A DNA stretch of 59,585 bases from Actinomycetospora lutea (lineage in GTDB: Bacteria; Actinomycetota; Actinomycetes; Mycobacteriales; Pseudonocardiaceae): NCBI RefSeq assembly GCF_028737205.1, contig NZ_JAQZAL010000037.1, forward strand, positions 1 through 59,585. The letters are read 5' to 3'. The notes beneath the pieces were generated by a model. It searched no databases and was not told the origin of the DNA. It was given only the letters and a program-made list of their open reading frames with translations. A program made the position numbers and the translations under genes. Positions 1 to 8,496 of the stretch are shown here, one piece after another. The stretch's first letter is position 1; each line of letters begins with the position of its first letter.

Positions 1-66
1 CGAGTCACCCTCGACAAGGTCGCATAGGTCAGCTGCGGTCAATTCTCTTCACAGCGCCCGGCCGGA

Positions 67-113
67 GCGAAGGGCACCTCCGATCGCATCGATGAGCGAG
101 GGGCGCCCTTCGC
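67..113. terminator. Inverted repeat with GAAGGGC core
   Basis: Arms GCGAAGGGC (67-75) and GCCCTTCGC (105-113) are perfectly complementary around a long spacer, and CCTC/GAGG near the arms may add pairing. The same GAAGGG/CCCTTC core appears in the stronger hairpin 30 bases further on. It may terminate a plus-strand gene lying left of the window. There is no U-tract, which is usual in GC-rich actinobacteria. Confidence 0.5.
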
Positions 114-140
114 CGGAACCCCGGCGGCTTCCCGTGAACG

Positions 141-189
141 ACCGAAGGGCCCCGTCGCTCGACTCGATCGAACGACGGGGCCCTTCGGT
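141..189 (-). terminator. Strong stem-loop terminator after the osmoprotectant lipoprotein gene
   Basis: A perfect 17-bp stem (141-157 with 173-189) with a 15-base loop begins 22 bases after the stop codon of the minus-strand gene at 211-1197. Stem strength and position make it a convincing intrinsic terminator, probably bidirectional. Confidence 0.8.
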
Positions 190-210
190 CTCCTCAAAGG
201 CGGTGGCTGA

Positions 211-1197
211 TCAGCCGATGAAGCCCTGCTGCTGGAGGAACTCGTTGGCGACCTGTCCGGCGTCGCGGCCCTGCGACGAGATCTGCCCGTTGAGCTGGAG
301 CATGACGTCGTCGGTCAGGCGCGGCGAGATCTGGTCGAAGACCTGGACGACGGCCGGGTTCCGGTCGACGACCTGCTTGCGGATCGTGTTCGACGCGTTG
401 TACTTCGGGAAGAAGTTCTTGTCGTCGGCCAGCGACACCAGATTCAGCGCCGGGATGCGGCCGTCGGTGGTGAACACCTCGCCGAACTTGCAGGGGTTGC
501 CGTTGGCCGTGGCCTGGTAGATGGCGCCGGTGTCCAGCACGGTCAGCGCCGGCGGGGCGTCGTAGGGGACGGTCACGCCGTAGGTCTTGAGCAGGTTCGG
601 CAGGCCGTCGTTGCGGCTGGCGAACTCGGCCTCGACGCAGGTGGTGGCCTGCGGGTTGCCGCTGTTGATGAAGTTCGCCCAGTCGGTGGTGGTGCGCAGG
701 TTGTTCGCGTCGGCGAACGCCCGCGTCGTCGCGATCGCGTAGGTGTTGTTGAACGGCGTCGGGTTGGTCCAGACGATCTGGTTGCGCTGCAGATCCTGGT
801 CGCGCACGGCGACGTACTGCTGCTGGGAGTCGGGGATCGGCGTGGTGTTGCCGAGGTTCGTGATCCACCCGGTGCCGGTGTACGACCAGCCCATGTCGAT
901 CTCGCCGGACAGCAGGGCCTGGCGGGCGGCGGCGGAGCCGGTGATGTTGCACCGGTCGTTGACGGCCGCACCGACGGACTGCAGGGCGGCCACGCTCATC
1001 TTGCAGAGCAGCAGCTGCTCGTCGAACTCCTGGCCGCCGACCGTGTAGGTCTGGCCGGCGAGGTTGATTCCGCTGGCGGCGAGGCTGCCGCCCTGGGCCT
1101 GGGGCTGACCGGAGCCGGAGAGGCCACCGCAGCCGGCGAGGACGAACGCGAGCACGGCGATGGTCGCGCCGACCACCCGCCCTGAACGTGGGAGCAT
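211..1197 (-). CDS. Glycine betaine/osmoprotectant ABC transporter substrate-binding lipoprotein
   Basis: The 328-residue product starts with a lipoprotein signal peptide: basic residues, a hydrophobic stretch and a lipobox LAGC with Cys23. The mature part matches the OpuAC/ProX-type periplasmic binding fold, with an early 'GGQEFDEQLLL' segment and a later 'GEIDMGWSYTGTGW' segment that is typical of quaternary-amine binders. It should be lipid-anchored outside the membrane and deliver compatible solutes to an ABC permease. No permease or ATPase of that type is in this window, so the partners lie elsewhere or left of position 1. ATG start chosen because it gives a complete signal peptide. A strong terminator follows the stop. 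Confidence 0.85.
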   Translation of the reverse strand: MLPRSGRVVGATIAVLAFVLAGCGGLSGSGQPQAQGGSLAASGINLAGQTYTVGGQEFDEQLLLCKMSVAALQSVGAAVNDRCNITGSAAARQALLSGEIDMGWSYTGTGWITNLGNTTPIPDSQQQYVAVRDQDLQRNQIVWTNPTPFNNTYAIATTRAFADANNLRTTTDWANFINSGNPQATTCVEAEFASRNDGLPNLLKTYGVTVPYDAPPALTVLDTGAIYQATANGNPCKFGEVFTTDGRIPALNLVSLADDKNFFPKYNASNTIRKQVVDRNPAVVQVFDQISPRLTDDVMLQLNGQISSQGRDAGQVANEFLQQQGFIG

Positions 1198-1318
1198 CGC
1201 GGGATCGTTGCACCACCGGGAGGTAAAGGCGAGGGGGAAACGATCTCGGCCACCATGCGGACCGGGGGGCGCCGGGTCGCGCAGCGCGTGGCGACCGCCC
1301 GTCCCGGTCCCCGGACCG

Positions 1319-2512
1319 TCAGCCCCGCCCGCGCCCCAGGGCCTCGCGCAGGGAGACGCGGGCGCCGGTGCGCAGCACCGAGTTCGCGTAGATGCGCCCG
1401 CCGAGGGCGAGCACGACGGCTGTGAACGCGATCGTCAGCACGAACGCGAGCACGACCTGGCCGACCGGCGCGACGCCCAGCGCGATCCGGGCGGGCATGA
1501 ACAGCGGGCTGAACGGCGGCAGCAGCGAGATCACGGTGATCGCGGTGCCACGCGGGTCGGAGGTCAGCAGGTTGAAGCCGACGACGAAGCCGAGCAGCAC
1601 GGTGATCGTGATCGGCGACAGGACGCTCTGCGTGTCCTCCTGCCGGGACACCAGCGACCCGGCGGCGGCGAACACCGTCGCGTACAGCGCGAACCCCAGC
1701 AGGTACCAGACCACCACCGACACCAGCGTCGACACGAGCCCGGGGCCCGGGGCCAGCACCCCCGCCGCGCCCGCCACGGCGAGACCGGCCCCGCCGAGCA
1801 CGACCAACTGCAGCAGCCCCACCGCCCCGAGGCCGAGCACCTTGCCGAGCAGCAGCTGCCACGGCCGCACCGACGACAGCACGATCTCGACCACCCGGCT
1901 CGCCTTCTCCTCGACGACGCCCTGGGCGACCATCGCGCCGTAGGTCTGGATGGAGAAGAACAGCAGGAACGCCCCGGCGAGCCCGAGGCCCAGCCGCCGG
2001 CCCGCCTGCGGGTCCGGGGGCTCGAGCGACACCACGACCGGGCCCGACTCGGCGAGCGCCGCGTCCAGCGCCGCCGGGTCGACCCCGCGCGCGACGAGGA
2101 AGCCGTCGCGGGCCACGGTGGTCGTCGCATCGACGATCACCCGCTCCAGATCGGCGTCGGGCTCCGAGGCGACGACGACCCGGGGCCGCGCCGGCTCCCC
2201 GCCCACCAGCGCGTCGAGGTCGCCGGCCCGGACCGCCGCCTCGCCGGTGGCGACGTCGGGCTGGGGCACGACGGTGAGCGTGAGGCCCTCGGTGGGCGCG
2301 GCGCGCTCCAGGGGACCGGCGAGGGCGACGGCGGGACCGGTCACGCCGACGCGGGCGGTGTCGTCGCCGGACGCGATCGTGGCGATGACCGCCGCGTAGA
2401 CCCCGAGCAGCACCAGCACGACGAGGGTGCCGACGACGAACGCCCGCCCCCGCACCCGGGAGGCGAACTCCCGCCGGGCGATGAGCAGGACCGGGCGCAG
2501 GGCCCCGGTCAC
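1319..2512 (-). CDS. ABC-2 type (NatB-like) exporter permease
   Basis: The 397-residue membrane protein has one N-terminal transmembrane helix (about residues 23-45), a large extracytoplasmic domain (about 50-170) and a cluster of five or so C-terminal helices (about 175-380). This is the layout of NatB/YhaP-like ABC-2 permeases. The GTG start overlaps the TGA of the upstream ATPase gene by four bases (2509-2512), so the two are translationally coupled and form one exporter. The substrate cannot be told from sequence; sodium or drug export is typical of the family. Confidence 0.85.
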   Translation of the reverse strand: MTGALRPVLLIARREFASRVRGRAFVVGTLVVLVLLGVYAAVIATIASGDDTARVGVTGPAVALAGPLERAAPTEGLTLTVVPQPDVATGEAAVRAGDLDALVGGEPARPRVVVASEPDADLERVIVDATTTVARDGFLVARGVDPAALDAALAESGPVVVSLEPPDPQAGRRLGLGLAGAFLLFFSIQTYGAMVAQGVVEEKASRVVEIVLSSVRPWQLLLGKVLGLGAVGLLQLVVLGGAGLAVAGAAGVLAPGPGLVSTLVSVVVWYLLGFALYATVFAAAGSLVSRQEDTQSVLSPITITVLLGFVVGFNLLTSDPRGTAITVISLLPPFSPLFMPARIALGVAPVGQVVLAFVLTIAFTAVVLALGGRIYANSVLRTGARVSLREALGRGRG

Positions 2513-3423
2513 GCCGCGACCTCGGAGCCGTGGTCGGCCACGGCGTCACGGTAGATCTCGGCGAGCGTCGGGCGGCGGCGCCGGAACTCGTGGACCGGGC
2601 CGGTGGCGCGGGCGGCGTCGAGCACGCCGCCGAGCGTGGCCTCGGAGGCGTCGGCGAGGGTCAGCACCGTCCCGCCGTCCGCGTCGCGGGTGCGCGCGAC
2701 GCCGGGCACGCCGTCGGCCCACCCCGGCGGCGCGTGCGGGGCGTCGACGACGACCTCGACCGCCGACGCGTCGCGCAGCTGCGCCACCGCGCCCTCGGCG
2801 ACGAGGCGGCCCGCGCGCACGATCCCGACCCGGTCGCAGAGCCGCTCGACGAGCTCGAGCTGGTGCGAGGAGAAGACCACCGGCGCGCCCGCGTCGCGGC
2901 GCTCGCGCAGGACCTCGCTCATGACGTCGACCGCCACCGGGTCGAGGCCGGAGAACGGCTCGTCGAGCACCAGGACGTCCGGCTCGGCGACGAGCGCGGC
3001 GGCGAGCTGGACGCGCTGCTGGTTGCCCAGGCTCAGGCGCTGGACCTCGTCGGCCCGGCGCTCGGCCAGCCCGAGCCGCTCGGTCCAGCGGTCGGCGGCC
3101 TCGCGGGCCTGCGCGGCCGACCGCCCGCGCAGCTCGGCGAGGTAGCGCAGCTGGGTGCCGACGGCCATGCGCGGGTAGAGCCCGCGCTCCTCGGGCATGT
3201 AGCCGATCCGCCGCCGCGACGCCGCGTCGAGCGCCCGTCCCTCCAGCCGGACCTCGCCCGCGTCGGCGGCGAGCACGCCGAGCGCGATCCGCATCGTCGT
3301 CGTCTTGCCGGCACCGTTGGCGCCGACGAACCCGTAGAGCTCGCCGGGGCGCACGGTGAAGGTCATGCCGTCCAGGGCGACCGTGGACCCGAATCGTTTG
3401 GAGATCCCGTCGATCTCGAGCAT
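2509..3423 (-). CDS. ABC exporter ATP-binding protein (NatA-like)
   Basis: The 304-residue ATPase has Walker A 'GANGAGKTT' (about 34-42), a signature 'LSLGNQQRVQ', Walker B 'VLVLDEP' followed by 'FSGLDP', and an H-loop 'SSHQLELVE'. The C-terminal ~80 residues form the extra domain common to NatA-type and CcmA-type ATPases. The ATG at 3423 is chosen because the conserved beta-strand 'MLEIDGISKRFG' begins there; frame upstream is open but noncoding in character. The gene overlaps the permease gene downstream. Confidence 0.88.
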   Translation of the reverse strand: MLEIDGISKRFGSTVALDGMTFTVRPGELYGFVGANGAGKTTTMRIALGVLAADAGEVRLEGRALDAASRRRIGYMPEERGLYPRMAVGTQLRYLAELRGRSAAQAREAADRWTERLGLAERRADEVQRLSLGNQQRVQLAAALVAEPDVLVLDEPFSGLDPVAVDVMSEVLRERRDAGAPVVFSSHQLELVERLCDRVGIVRAGRLVAEGAVAQLRDASAVEVVVDAPHAPPGWADGVPGVARTRDADGGTVLTLADASEATLGGVLDAARATGPVHEFRRRRPTLAEIYRDAVADHGSEVAA

Positions 3424-3595
3424 CGCTCTCCCGTCCGCGAGACGGTGATCAGGATGTCGGAGCCACCAGCAGCCGTCCAACGCAGCCCGGTCGGGGGACC
3501 GGGACCGCATCGTGACCTCGATGGTCGTAACGGGGCCTGGCGGCGGACGCGAGATCCGGTGGACAGTGGTGATCCACGGAGTGGGGGGTCGTGAC

Positions 3596-3922
3596 GTGCG
3601 GGTGCTCGTGGTGTCGGCGGTGACGGTGATCCTCCTGATGGGCGCCGTGCCGCTCGCCGTGCCCGGCGTCCCGCGGCTGCACGGCGTGCCGCAGCTCGTG
3701 GCCCTGGGCGTGCTCGTGCTGGCGGGGGTGGCGTTCCTCGTGGGCCTGGCGCTGCTCGCGCTCGGGCGCTCGGCCCGGCGGCGCGCCGAGGAGCCGGCGC
3801 AGGCCACCCCGGCCGCCCCGGTGCCCGCCGCCCCAGTGCCCGCCGCACCGGTGGGCCCCGTGACGCCCGTGACGCCCGTGACGCCGACCCCGGTCTACGT
3901 CAGCGTCCGGAGCCGCTCGTAG
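3596..3922 (+). CDS. Small two-helix membrane protein with Pro/Ala/Val/Thr tail
   Basis: About 108 residues: two hydrophobic segments (roughly residues 4-24 and 32-55), an arginine-rich turn, then a low-complexity tail built from PVPAA and PVT units. The end of the tail is encoded by a 9-base tandem repeat. The GTG at 3596 follows a G-rich ribosome-binding site (3581-3588); GTG 3581 or an upstream ATG near 3512 are alternatives. The 3' end overlaps the stop of the convergent gene at 3900. No family recognised. Confidence 0.6.
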   Translation: MRVLVVSAVTVILLMGAVPLAVPGVPRLHGVPQLVALGVLVLAGVAFLVGLALLALGRSARRRAEEPAQATPAAPVPAAPVPAAPVGPVTPVTPVTPTPVYVSVRSRS

Positions 3923-5111
3923 GCGGCCAGGGGGCCGTCAGCGGCGCGCCGTGCACCGGTCCGCGCCAGGTCCACACCCAGGTCGGCACCGGGCCGTCGG
4001 CCGTGTGCGCGACGGCGCGCTGGCGGCGGTAGTCGGGCCCCTCGTACGCGTCGAGGCGCGGCAGCGCCCCGGGCGGGTCGGCGAGCGTCAGCACCGCGCC
4101 GCGGGCCCGCCCCGGCCCGCCGCGGACCAGGGCGGGGTAGCCGCGGCCCGTGTCGTGCACCCGCCCCGGCAGCCACGCCTCGCGGGGCTCCCCGGTGACG
4201 TGCGGGGCCATCAGCGACCACGCGCTCCGGCCGGGGAGCAGGGTGCCGTAGACGAACACGCGGTCCGGCCACGACGCCGGGTCGGGGGCGCCGTGCTCGA
4301 CGCGCACGACGTCCGGGGTCGGGGGCGCCGGCGCGCCGGAGAGGTCCCGCGCGGCGGCCTGGTCGAGCGCGGCGACGGGCACCGGCGCGCCGTCGACGAG
4401 CAGCGGCGCGCGCGACTCCGACGGGTCCAGCTCCCCTATCGGCGTGCTCCCCTGTCTGCTGCGTGTCCCCAGGTCGCCCGCCCAGTAGGTCCAGACGCCG
4501 TCGAGGCGCGCCCCGTCCTCGGTGACCACGCGGACATCCGTGGTCGAGCTCCGCTCCGCTGCGTCTCCCGCGGTGCGCAGCCGCACCAGGTCGTAGCGCT
4601 CGCCGCGTCCCTCGCACCGGTCGAGGACGGCGACCTGGTCGGGGGTCGCCATCCACACCGCGTGGGTCTCGACCGCGCCCGGCGCCACCGCCAGCGTCGC
4701 CGGCCGGGCCCCGTCCCGCGCGCGCAGCCCGGCCGCCCACACGGCCGCGAGCCCCTCGACCCGCGCCCGCAGCACCACGACCGGCCCGCCTAGCCCGAGG
4801 TGCTCGCGCAGCCACGTGAGCTTGCCCGGGCAGCGGTTGGACCCGAACGCGAGCACCGGCACCCGGGCGGTCATCGGCGCGGCCCCGCGGTCGGCGAGCC
4901 AGCGGTCGAGGTCGCGCCCGGAGAGACCATCGCCGTCGACCGTCCAGCCGGCGGCGGCGTGGTCGGACGGCTCGAGCCGACGGCTCGCCGCGTCCAGGTG
5001 CACGAACGAGAAACCCGGCGCGACCCCGGGGTAGGGGTCGGCCGGGTACTCGTCGTCGGCGTACGTGCCGGAGCCGATGGTCGAGCTCCCCCGTCGGCGT
5101 GCTCGCTCCAA
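3900..5111 (-). CDS. Double gamma-glutamylcyclotransferase-like (AIG2-like) protein
   Basis: The ~403-residue product contains two segments of the GGCT/AIG2 type. The C-terminal one begins 'VFVYGTLLPG', the typical YGTL strand-loop, and continues to 'LDAYEGPDY' with the usual glutamate. The N-terminal one begins 'VLAFGSNRCPGKL', a GSN variant of the same loop. AIG2-like enzymes remove or cyclise gamma-glutamyl groups; the substrate here is unknown. Three dispersed repeats lie within the reading frame (4425-4465, 4541-4566, 5079-5120) and encode linker-like insertions. The apparent TTG start at 5111 lies inside one repeat, so the true start is uncertain; GTG at about 5066 is an alternative. 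Confidence 0.7.
   Translation of the reverse strand: MERARRRGSSTIGSGTYADDEYPADPYPGVAPGFSFVHLDAASRRLEPSDHAAAGWTVDGDGLSGRDLDRWLADRGAAPMTARVPVLAFGSNRCPGKLTWLREHLGLGGPVVVLRARVEGLAAVWAAGLRARDGARPATLAVAPGAVETHAVWMATPDQVAVLDRCEGRGERYDLVRLRTAGDAAERSSTTDVRVVTEDGARLDGVWTYWAGDLGTRSRQGSTPIGELDPSESRAPLLVDGAPVPVAALDQAAARDLSGAPAPPTPDVVRVEHGAPDPASWPDRVFVYGTLLPGRSAWSLMAPHVTGEPREAWLPGRVHDTGRGYPALVRGGPGRARGAVLTLADPPGALPRLDAYEGPDYRRQRAVAHTADGPVPTWVWTWRGPVHGAPLTAPWPPTSGSGR
4425..4465 (-). repeat. Dispersed GAGCTC-family repeat, long form, diverged copy
   Basis: Related to the copy at 5079-5120 but with substitutions (GAGCTG in place of GAGCTC, ATAGGG in place of ACGGGG). It lies inside the GGCT-like gene and encodes an interdomain stretch containing GSTPIGELD. 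Confidence 0.65.
4541..4566 (-). repeat. Dispersed GAGCTC-family repeat, short form
   Basis: In gene direction it reads GACGCAGCGGAGCGGAGCTC followed by GACCA. It is inserted in frame in the GGCT-like gene and encodes AAERSSTTD between two conserved strands. It is close to the copies at 21421 and 33014. Confidence 0.7.
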
Positions 5112-5120
5112 CGCTGCGTC
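5079..5120 (-). repeat. Dispersed GAGCTC-family repeat, long form
   Basis: The 26 bases at 5079-5104 are identical to 33739-33764, at the end of kdpD. The copy spans the 5' end of the GGCT-like gene and supplies its first codons in the annotated frame. Confidence 0.8.
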
Positions 5121-5128
5121 GTCCGGGC

Positions 5129-5773
5129 TCAGTAGCCCCGCTCGCGGTACTCCTCGAGACGCGCGGCCTCGTCGCCGACCTTCGTCGTGTCACCGTGGCC
5201 GGTGCGCACGATGGTGTCGCCGGGCAGCGTGAAGACCTTCTGGGCCAGCTGCTCGATGATCACGTTGAAGTCGGAGTACGACGGCCCCGTGGCGCCCGGT
5301 CCTCCGTTGAACAGGGTGTCGCCGGAGAACAGCGTCTGGATGTCCGGCGCGTAGAACACGGTCGACCCGGGGGAGTGGCCCGGCGTGTGGATCGCCCGCA
5401 GGTCGATCCCGGCGATCGTGAACGTCTCGCCGTCCAGGATCTCGCCGTCCGGCTCGCGGTCCGGGTAGGTCATGTTCCAGATCACCCGGTCGTCCGGGTT
5501 GAGCAGGATCGGCGCGTCGAAGGCGGCCGCGATCGCCGGGGCGGCGTTGACGTGGTCGTTGTGCGAGTGGGTGCACAGGATGGCCACCACGTTGCGGTCG
5601 CCGACCGCGGACTTGATCGCCTCGGCGTCGTGCGGGGCGTCCAGCAGGACGACCTCGGACGAGTCGCCGATGATCCAGACGTTGTTGTCGACGTCGAAGG
5701 AGTTGCCGTCGATCTCGAACTTGCCCGACGTCGTGAGGTGCTCGACGCCGTTGCCGATCTTCTCGGCCGTCAC
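5129..5773 (-). CDS. Metallo-beta-lactamase-fold hydrolase of the mycothiol/formaldehyde pathway
   Basis: A 214-residue MBL-fold protein with the zinc motif 'THSHNDH', a downstream 'HTPGHSPG', 'FSGDTLF' and a final 'RTGHGD'. The GTG start overlaps the TGA of mscR (5770-5773), so it is co-translated with it. In mycobacteria the same gene pair occurs (mscR followed by an MBL-fold gene). The expected role is hydrolysis of the S-formylmycothiol thioester made by MscR, returning mycothiol and formate; this is inferred from context and fold. Confidence 0.85.
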   Translation of the reverse strand: MTAEKIGNGVEHLTTSGKFEIDGNSFDVDNNVWIIGDSSEVVLLDAPHDAEAIKSAVGDRNVVAILCTHSHNDHVNAAPAIAAAFDAPILLNPDDRVIWNMTYPDREPDGEILDGETFTIAGIDLRAIHTPGHSPGSTVFYAPDIQTLFSGDTLFNGGPGATGPSYSDFNVIIEQLAQKVFTLPGDTIVRTGHGDTTKVGDEAARLEEYRERGY

Positions 5774-6858
5774 AGGATCACCACCGAACGCAGCACGTCG
5801 CCGTGATGCATCTTCTCGAAGGACTGCTCGACGTCGTCGAGCGAGATCCGCTCGGTGACGAACTTGTCGAGCGGGAACCGGCCCTGCAGCGCGAGGTCGA
5901 CGAGCATCGGGAAGTCGCGGCTGGGCAGGCAGTCGCCGTACCAGGACGCCCGCAGCGACCCGCCGTGGGAGAAGAACGGCTGGAAGTCGGCCTCGAGCGT
6001 CATGTCCGGCGACGGTACGCCGACCAGGACGAGCCGGCCCGCGAGGTCGCGGGCCTCGAAGGCCTGCTTCCAGGTGGCGGGGATGCCGACCGCGTCGACG
6101 ACCACGTCGGCGCCGAAGCCGCCGGTGAGGTCGCGGATGCCCTGCACCGGGTCGGAGTTCTTCGCGTTGATCGTGTGGGTCGCGCCGAAGCCCTTGGCCC
6201 ACTCGAGCTTCCGGTCCTCGGTGTCGACCGCGATGATCGTCGTGGCGCCGGCCAGCGCCGCCCCCGCGATCGCCGCGTCACCCACGCCGCCGCAGCCGAT
6301 GACGGCCACGGTCTCGCCGCGCTTCACCTCGCCGGTGTTGATCGCGGCCCCCGCGCCGGCCATGATCCCGCAGCCGATGAGCCCGGCCTGCGCCGGATCG
6401 ATGTCGGGGTTGACCTTCGTGCACTGACCCGAGTGCACCAGCGTCTTCTCCGCGAACGCCCCGATGCCCAGCGCCGGCTTGAGCTCCTCGCCGGTGTCCT
6501 TGAGCGTCATCGCCTGGGCGGCGTTGTGGGTGTCGAAGCACAGGTGGTGCTTGCCCTTGCGGCACGCGCGACAGACCCCGCAGACGGCGCGCCAGTTGAG
6601 GATGACGTAGTCGCCGACCTCGAGACCCGTGACGCCCTCACCGAGCGACTCCACCACGCCCGCGGCCTCGTGGCCGAGCAGGAACGGGTAGGCGTCCTCG
6701 ATGTTGCCCTCGCGGTAGTGCAGGTCGGTGTGGCAGACCCCGCAGGCCTGGACCTTCACCACGGCCTCACCCGGACCCGGATCGGGGATGACGATCGTCT
6801 CGACCGTCACCGGCTTGCCCTTCTCCCGGGACACGACGCCCCGGACCTCCTGCGGCAT
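5770..6858 (-). CDS. mscR: S-(hydroxymethyl)mycothiol dehydrogenase
   Basis: A 362-residue zinc alcohol dehydrogenase. Catalytic-zinc ligands are seen in 'GVCHTD' and 'GHEAAG', the structural-zinc cysteine cluster in '[15 protein letters not shown]', and the NAD-binding Rossmann loop in '[11 protein letters not shown]'. The sequence follows the mycothiol-dependent formaldehyde dehydrogenase (MscR/AdhE2) subfamily closely, and the next gene is its usual MBL-fold partner. It oxidises the formaldehyde-mycothiol adduct and can reduce S-nitrosomycothiol. The ATG at 6858 opens the conserved 'MPQEVRGVV'; 267 noncoding bases upstream should hold the promoter. Confidence 0.9.
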   Translation of the reverse strand: MPQEVRGVVSREKGKPVTVETIVIPDPGPGEAVVKVQACGVCHTDLHYREGNIEDAYPFLLGHEAAGVVESLGEGVTGLEVGDYVILNWRAVCGVCRACRKGKHHLCFDTHNAAQAMTLKDTGEELKPALGIGAFAEKTLVHSGQCTKVNPDIDPAQAGLIGCGIMAGAGAAINTGEVKRGETVAVIGCGGVGDAAIAGAALAGATTIIAVDTEDRKLEWAKGFGATHTINAKNSDPVQGIRDLTGGFGADVVVDAVGIPATWKQAFEARDLAGRLVLVGVPSPDMTLEADFQPFFSHGGSLRASWYGDCLPSRDFPMLVDLALQGRFPLDKFVTERISLDDVEQSFEKMHHGDVLRSVVIL

Positions 6859-7125
6859 GTGCTGGCCTCCGTGTCTTGAGGGTGTGCTCCCGGTCACCTG
6901 TGCCCGGACGACCACCTTGGCATGCACACCCGAGCATGGTCACCGCCGCCGGCATGATCATTCATGTGATCGCGGTCGGACGGGACCGCGCCCGGGTCCT
7001 CCCACCGGACGCGGCCCCGTCCCCGTGTTCGACGCACGCGCGTCCGCGGCGGTTCCGTCCCGTGGCACGACGACGCGGCGGCCACCCCGCCGGGGGTGAC
7101 CGCCGCGTCGCGCTGGTGCGTGGAC

Positions 7126-8304
7126 TCAGGCGTGGAAGATCAGGGCCGAGCCCTGACCGCCGCCGCCGCAGAGGCTGGCGACCGCGTAGCCGCCGCCGCG
7201 GCGCCGGAGCTCGTGGGCGCAGTGGACCGCGAGGCGGTTGCCGGTGGCCCCGATGGGGTGGCCGAGCGCGATGGCGCCGCCGTCGGTGTTGACCTGGTCG
7301 GAGCTCAGGCCGAGCTCGCGGGCCGACTGGATCGCGACGGCCGCGAACGCCTCGTTGATCTCCCACAGCGAGACGTCCGAGGGGTCGATGCCCTCACGGC
7401 GCAGGGCCTTGAAGGCGGCGTTGGACGGCTGCGAGAGCAGCGAGTTGTCCGGGCCGGCGACCCAGCCGTGGTTGCGGATCTCGCACAGCGGCGTGAGGCC
7501 CAGCTCCTGGGCCTTCTTCGCCGACATGACGACGGTGGCCGAGGCGCCGTCGGAGACCTGCGACGAGCTGCCCGCCGTGATCGCGCCCTCCTTGGCGAAC
7601 GCCGGGCGCAGCTTCCCCAGGCCCTCCGCGGTGGTGTCGCCGCGGACGCCCTCGTCCTCGGTGACCGAGATCGGGTCGCCCTTGCGCTGCGGGACCTGCA
7701 CCGGGGCGATCTCGGCCTCGAAGCGGCCGTTCTTCGCGGCGTCGGCGGCGCGCTGGTGGGACGCGGCCGCGACCTCGTCCATCTCCTCGCGCGACAGGCC
7801 GATCGACGAGGCGAAGCGCTCGGTGGAGGCGCCCATCGACTCGTGGTCGTAGACGTCGGTGAGGCCGTCGTGCTCGGTGGCGTCGATCAGCGAGCCGGCG
7901 CCGTACTTGTAGCCCGAACGGGCCTTCGGGAGCATGTGCGGCCCGCCGGTCATCGACTCCATGCCGCCGGCGACGACGATGTCGTACTCGCCGGCCTGGA
8001 TCATCTGGTCGGCGAGCGCGACGGCGTCGAGCCCCGACAGGCAGACCTTGTTGAGGGTGAACGACGGCGTCGACATCGGGATGCCGGCGTCGGTCGACGC
8101 CTTGCGGGCCGGGTTCTGGCCGTTGCCGGCCTGGACCACCTGGCCCATGACCACGTACTCGACCTGCTCCCCGCTGATCCCGGCGGCCTCGAGCGCCGCC
8201 TTGATCGCCGCGGTGCCCAGGTCGCCGGCCGTCATGCCGGCGAACGCGCCGGAGAGCTTGCCGATGGGGGTGCGCTTGCCGGAGACGATGACGGAGCCGG
8301 GCAT
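7126..8304 (-). CDS. phaA: Acetyl-CoA acetyltransferase (beta-ketothiolase)
   Basis: A 392-residue thiolase with the acyl-enzyme Cys88 in 'NKVCLSG', 'NEAFA', the His of 'GHPIGATG' and the second Cys in 'CGGGGQG' near the C-terminus. It condenses two acetyl-CoA to acetoacetyl-CoA. The gene lies in the same orientation as the PhaC-like gene upstream and 1.7 kb from a divergent acetoacetyl-CoA reductase, so assignment to polyhydroxybutyrate synthesis is by context; a general degradative thiolase is the alternative. Length is normal for the family. Confidence 0.85.
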   Translation of the reverse strand: MPGSVIVSGKRTPIGKLSGAFAGMTAGDLGTAAIKAALEAAGISGEQVEYVVMGQVVQAGNGQNPARKASTDAGIPMSTPSFTLNKVCLSGLDAVALADQMIQAGEYDIVVAGGMESMTGGPHMLPKARSGYKYGAGSLIDATEHDGLTDVYDHESMGASTERFASSIGLSREEMDEVAAASHQRAADAAKNGRFEAEIAPVQVPQRKGDPISVTEDEGVRGDTTAEGLGKLRPAFAKEGAITAGSSSQVSDGASATVVMSAKKAQELGLTPLCEIRNHGWVAGPDNSLLSQPSNAAFKALRREGIDPSDVSLWEINEAFAAVAIQSARELGLSSDQVNTDGGAIALGHPIGATGNRLAVHCAHELRRRGGGYAVASLCGGGGQGSALIFHA

Positions 8305-8418
8305 GCGATGGGTCCTCTCGGGTCGAGGGGTGGCGCGACGGTCAGCCGGGACGGCCGGTCACCGCGGTGGTGACGGGGCGTGTTGCCCTCCTCACGGAGG
8401 GCCGGACATCTGAACGTA

Positions 8419-8452
8419 CCCGCGGGCCGGGGTCGATACCCAGGCCCGCGGG
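8419..8452 (-). terminator. Stem-loop after the PhaC-like gene
   Basis: A 10-bp perfect stem (8419-8428 with 8443-8452) contains an additional inner GGGT/ACCC stem, making an almost continuous hairpin. It stands between the PhaC-like gene and phaA, so it may terminate or attenuate read-through from one to the other. Confidence 0.65.
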
Positions 8453-8496
8453 CGGACGATCACCCACGGAGAGCGGGATCGGTCCAGGTCGATCGC

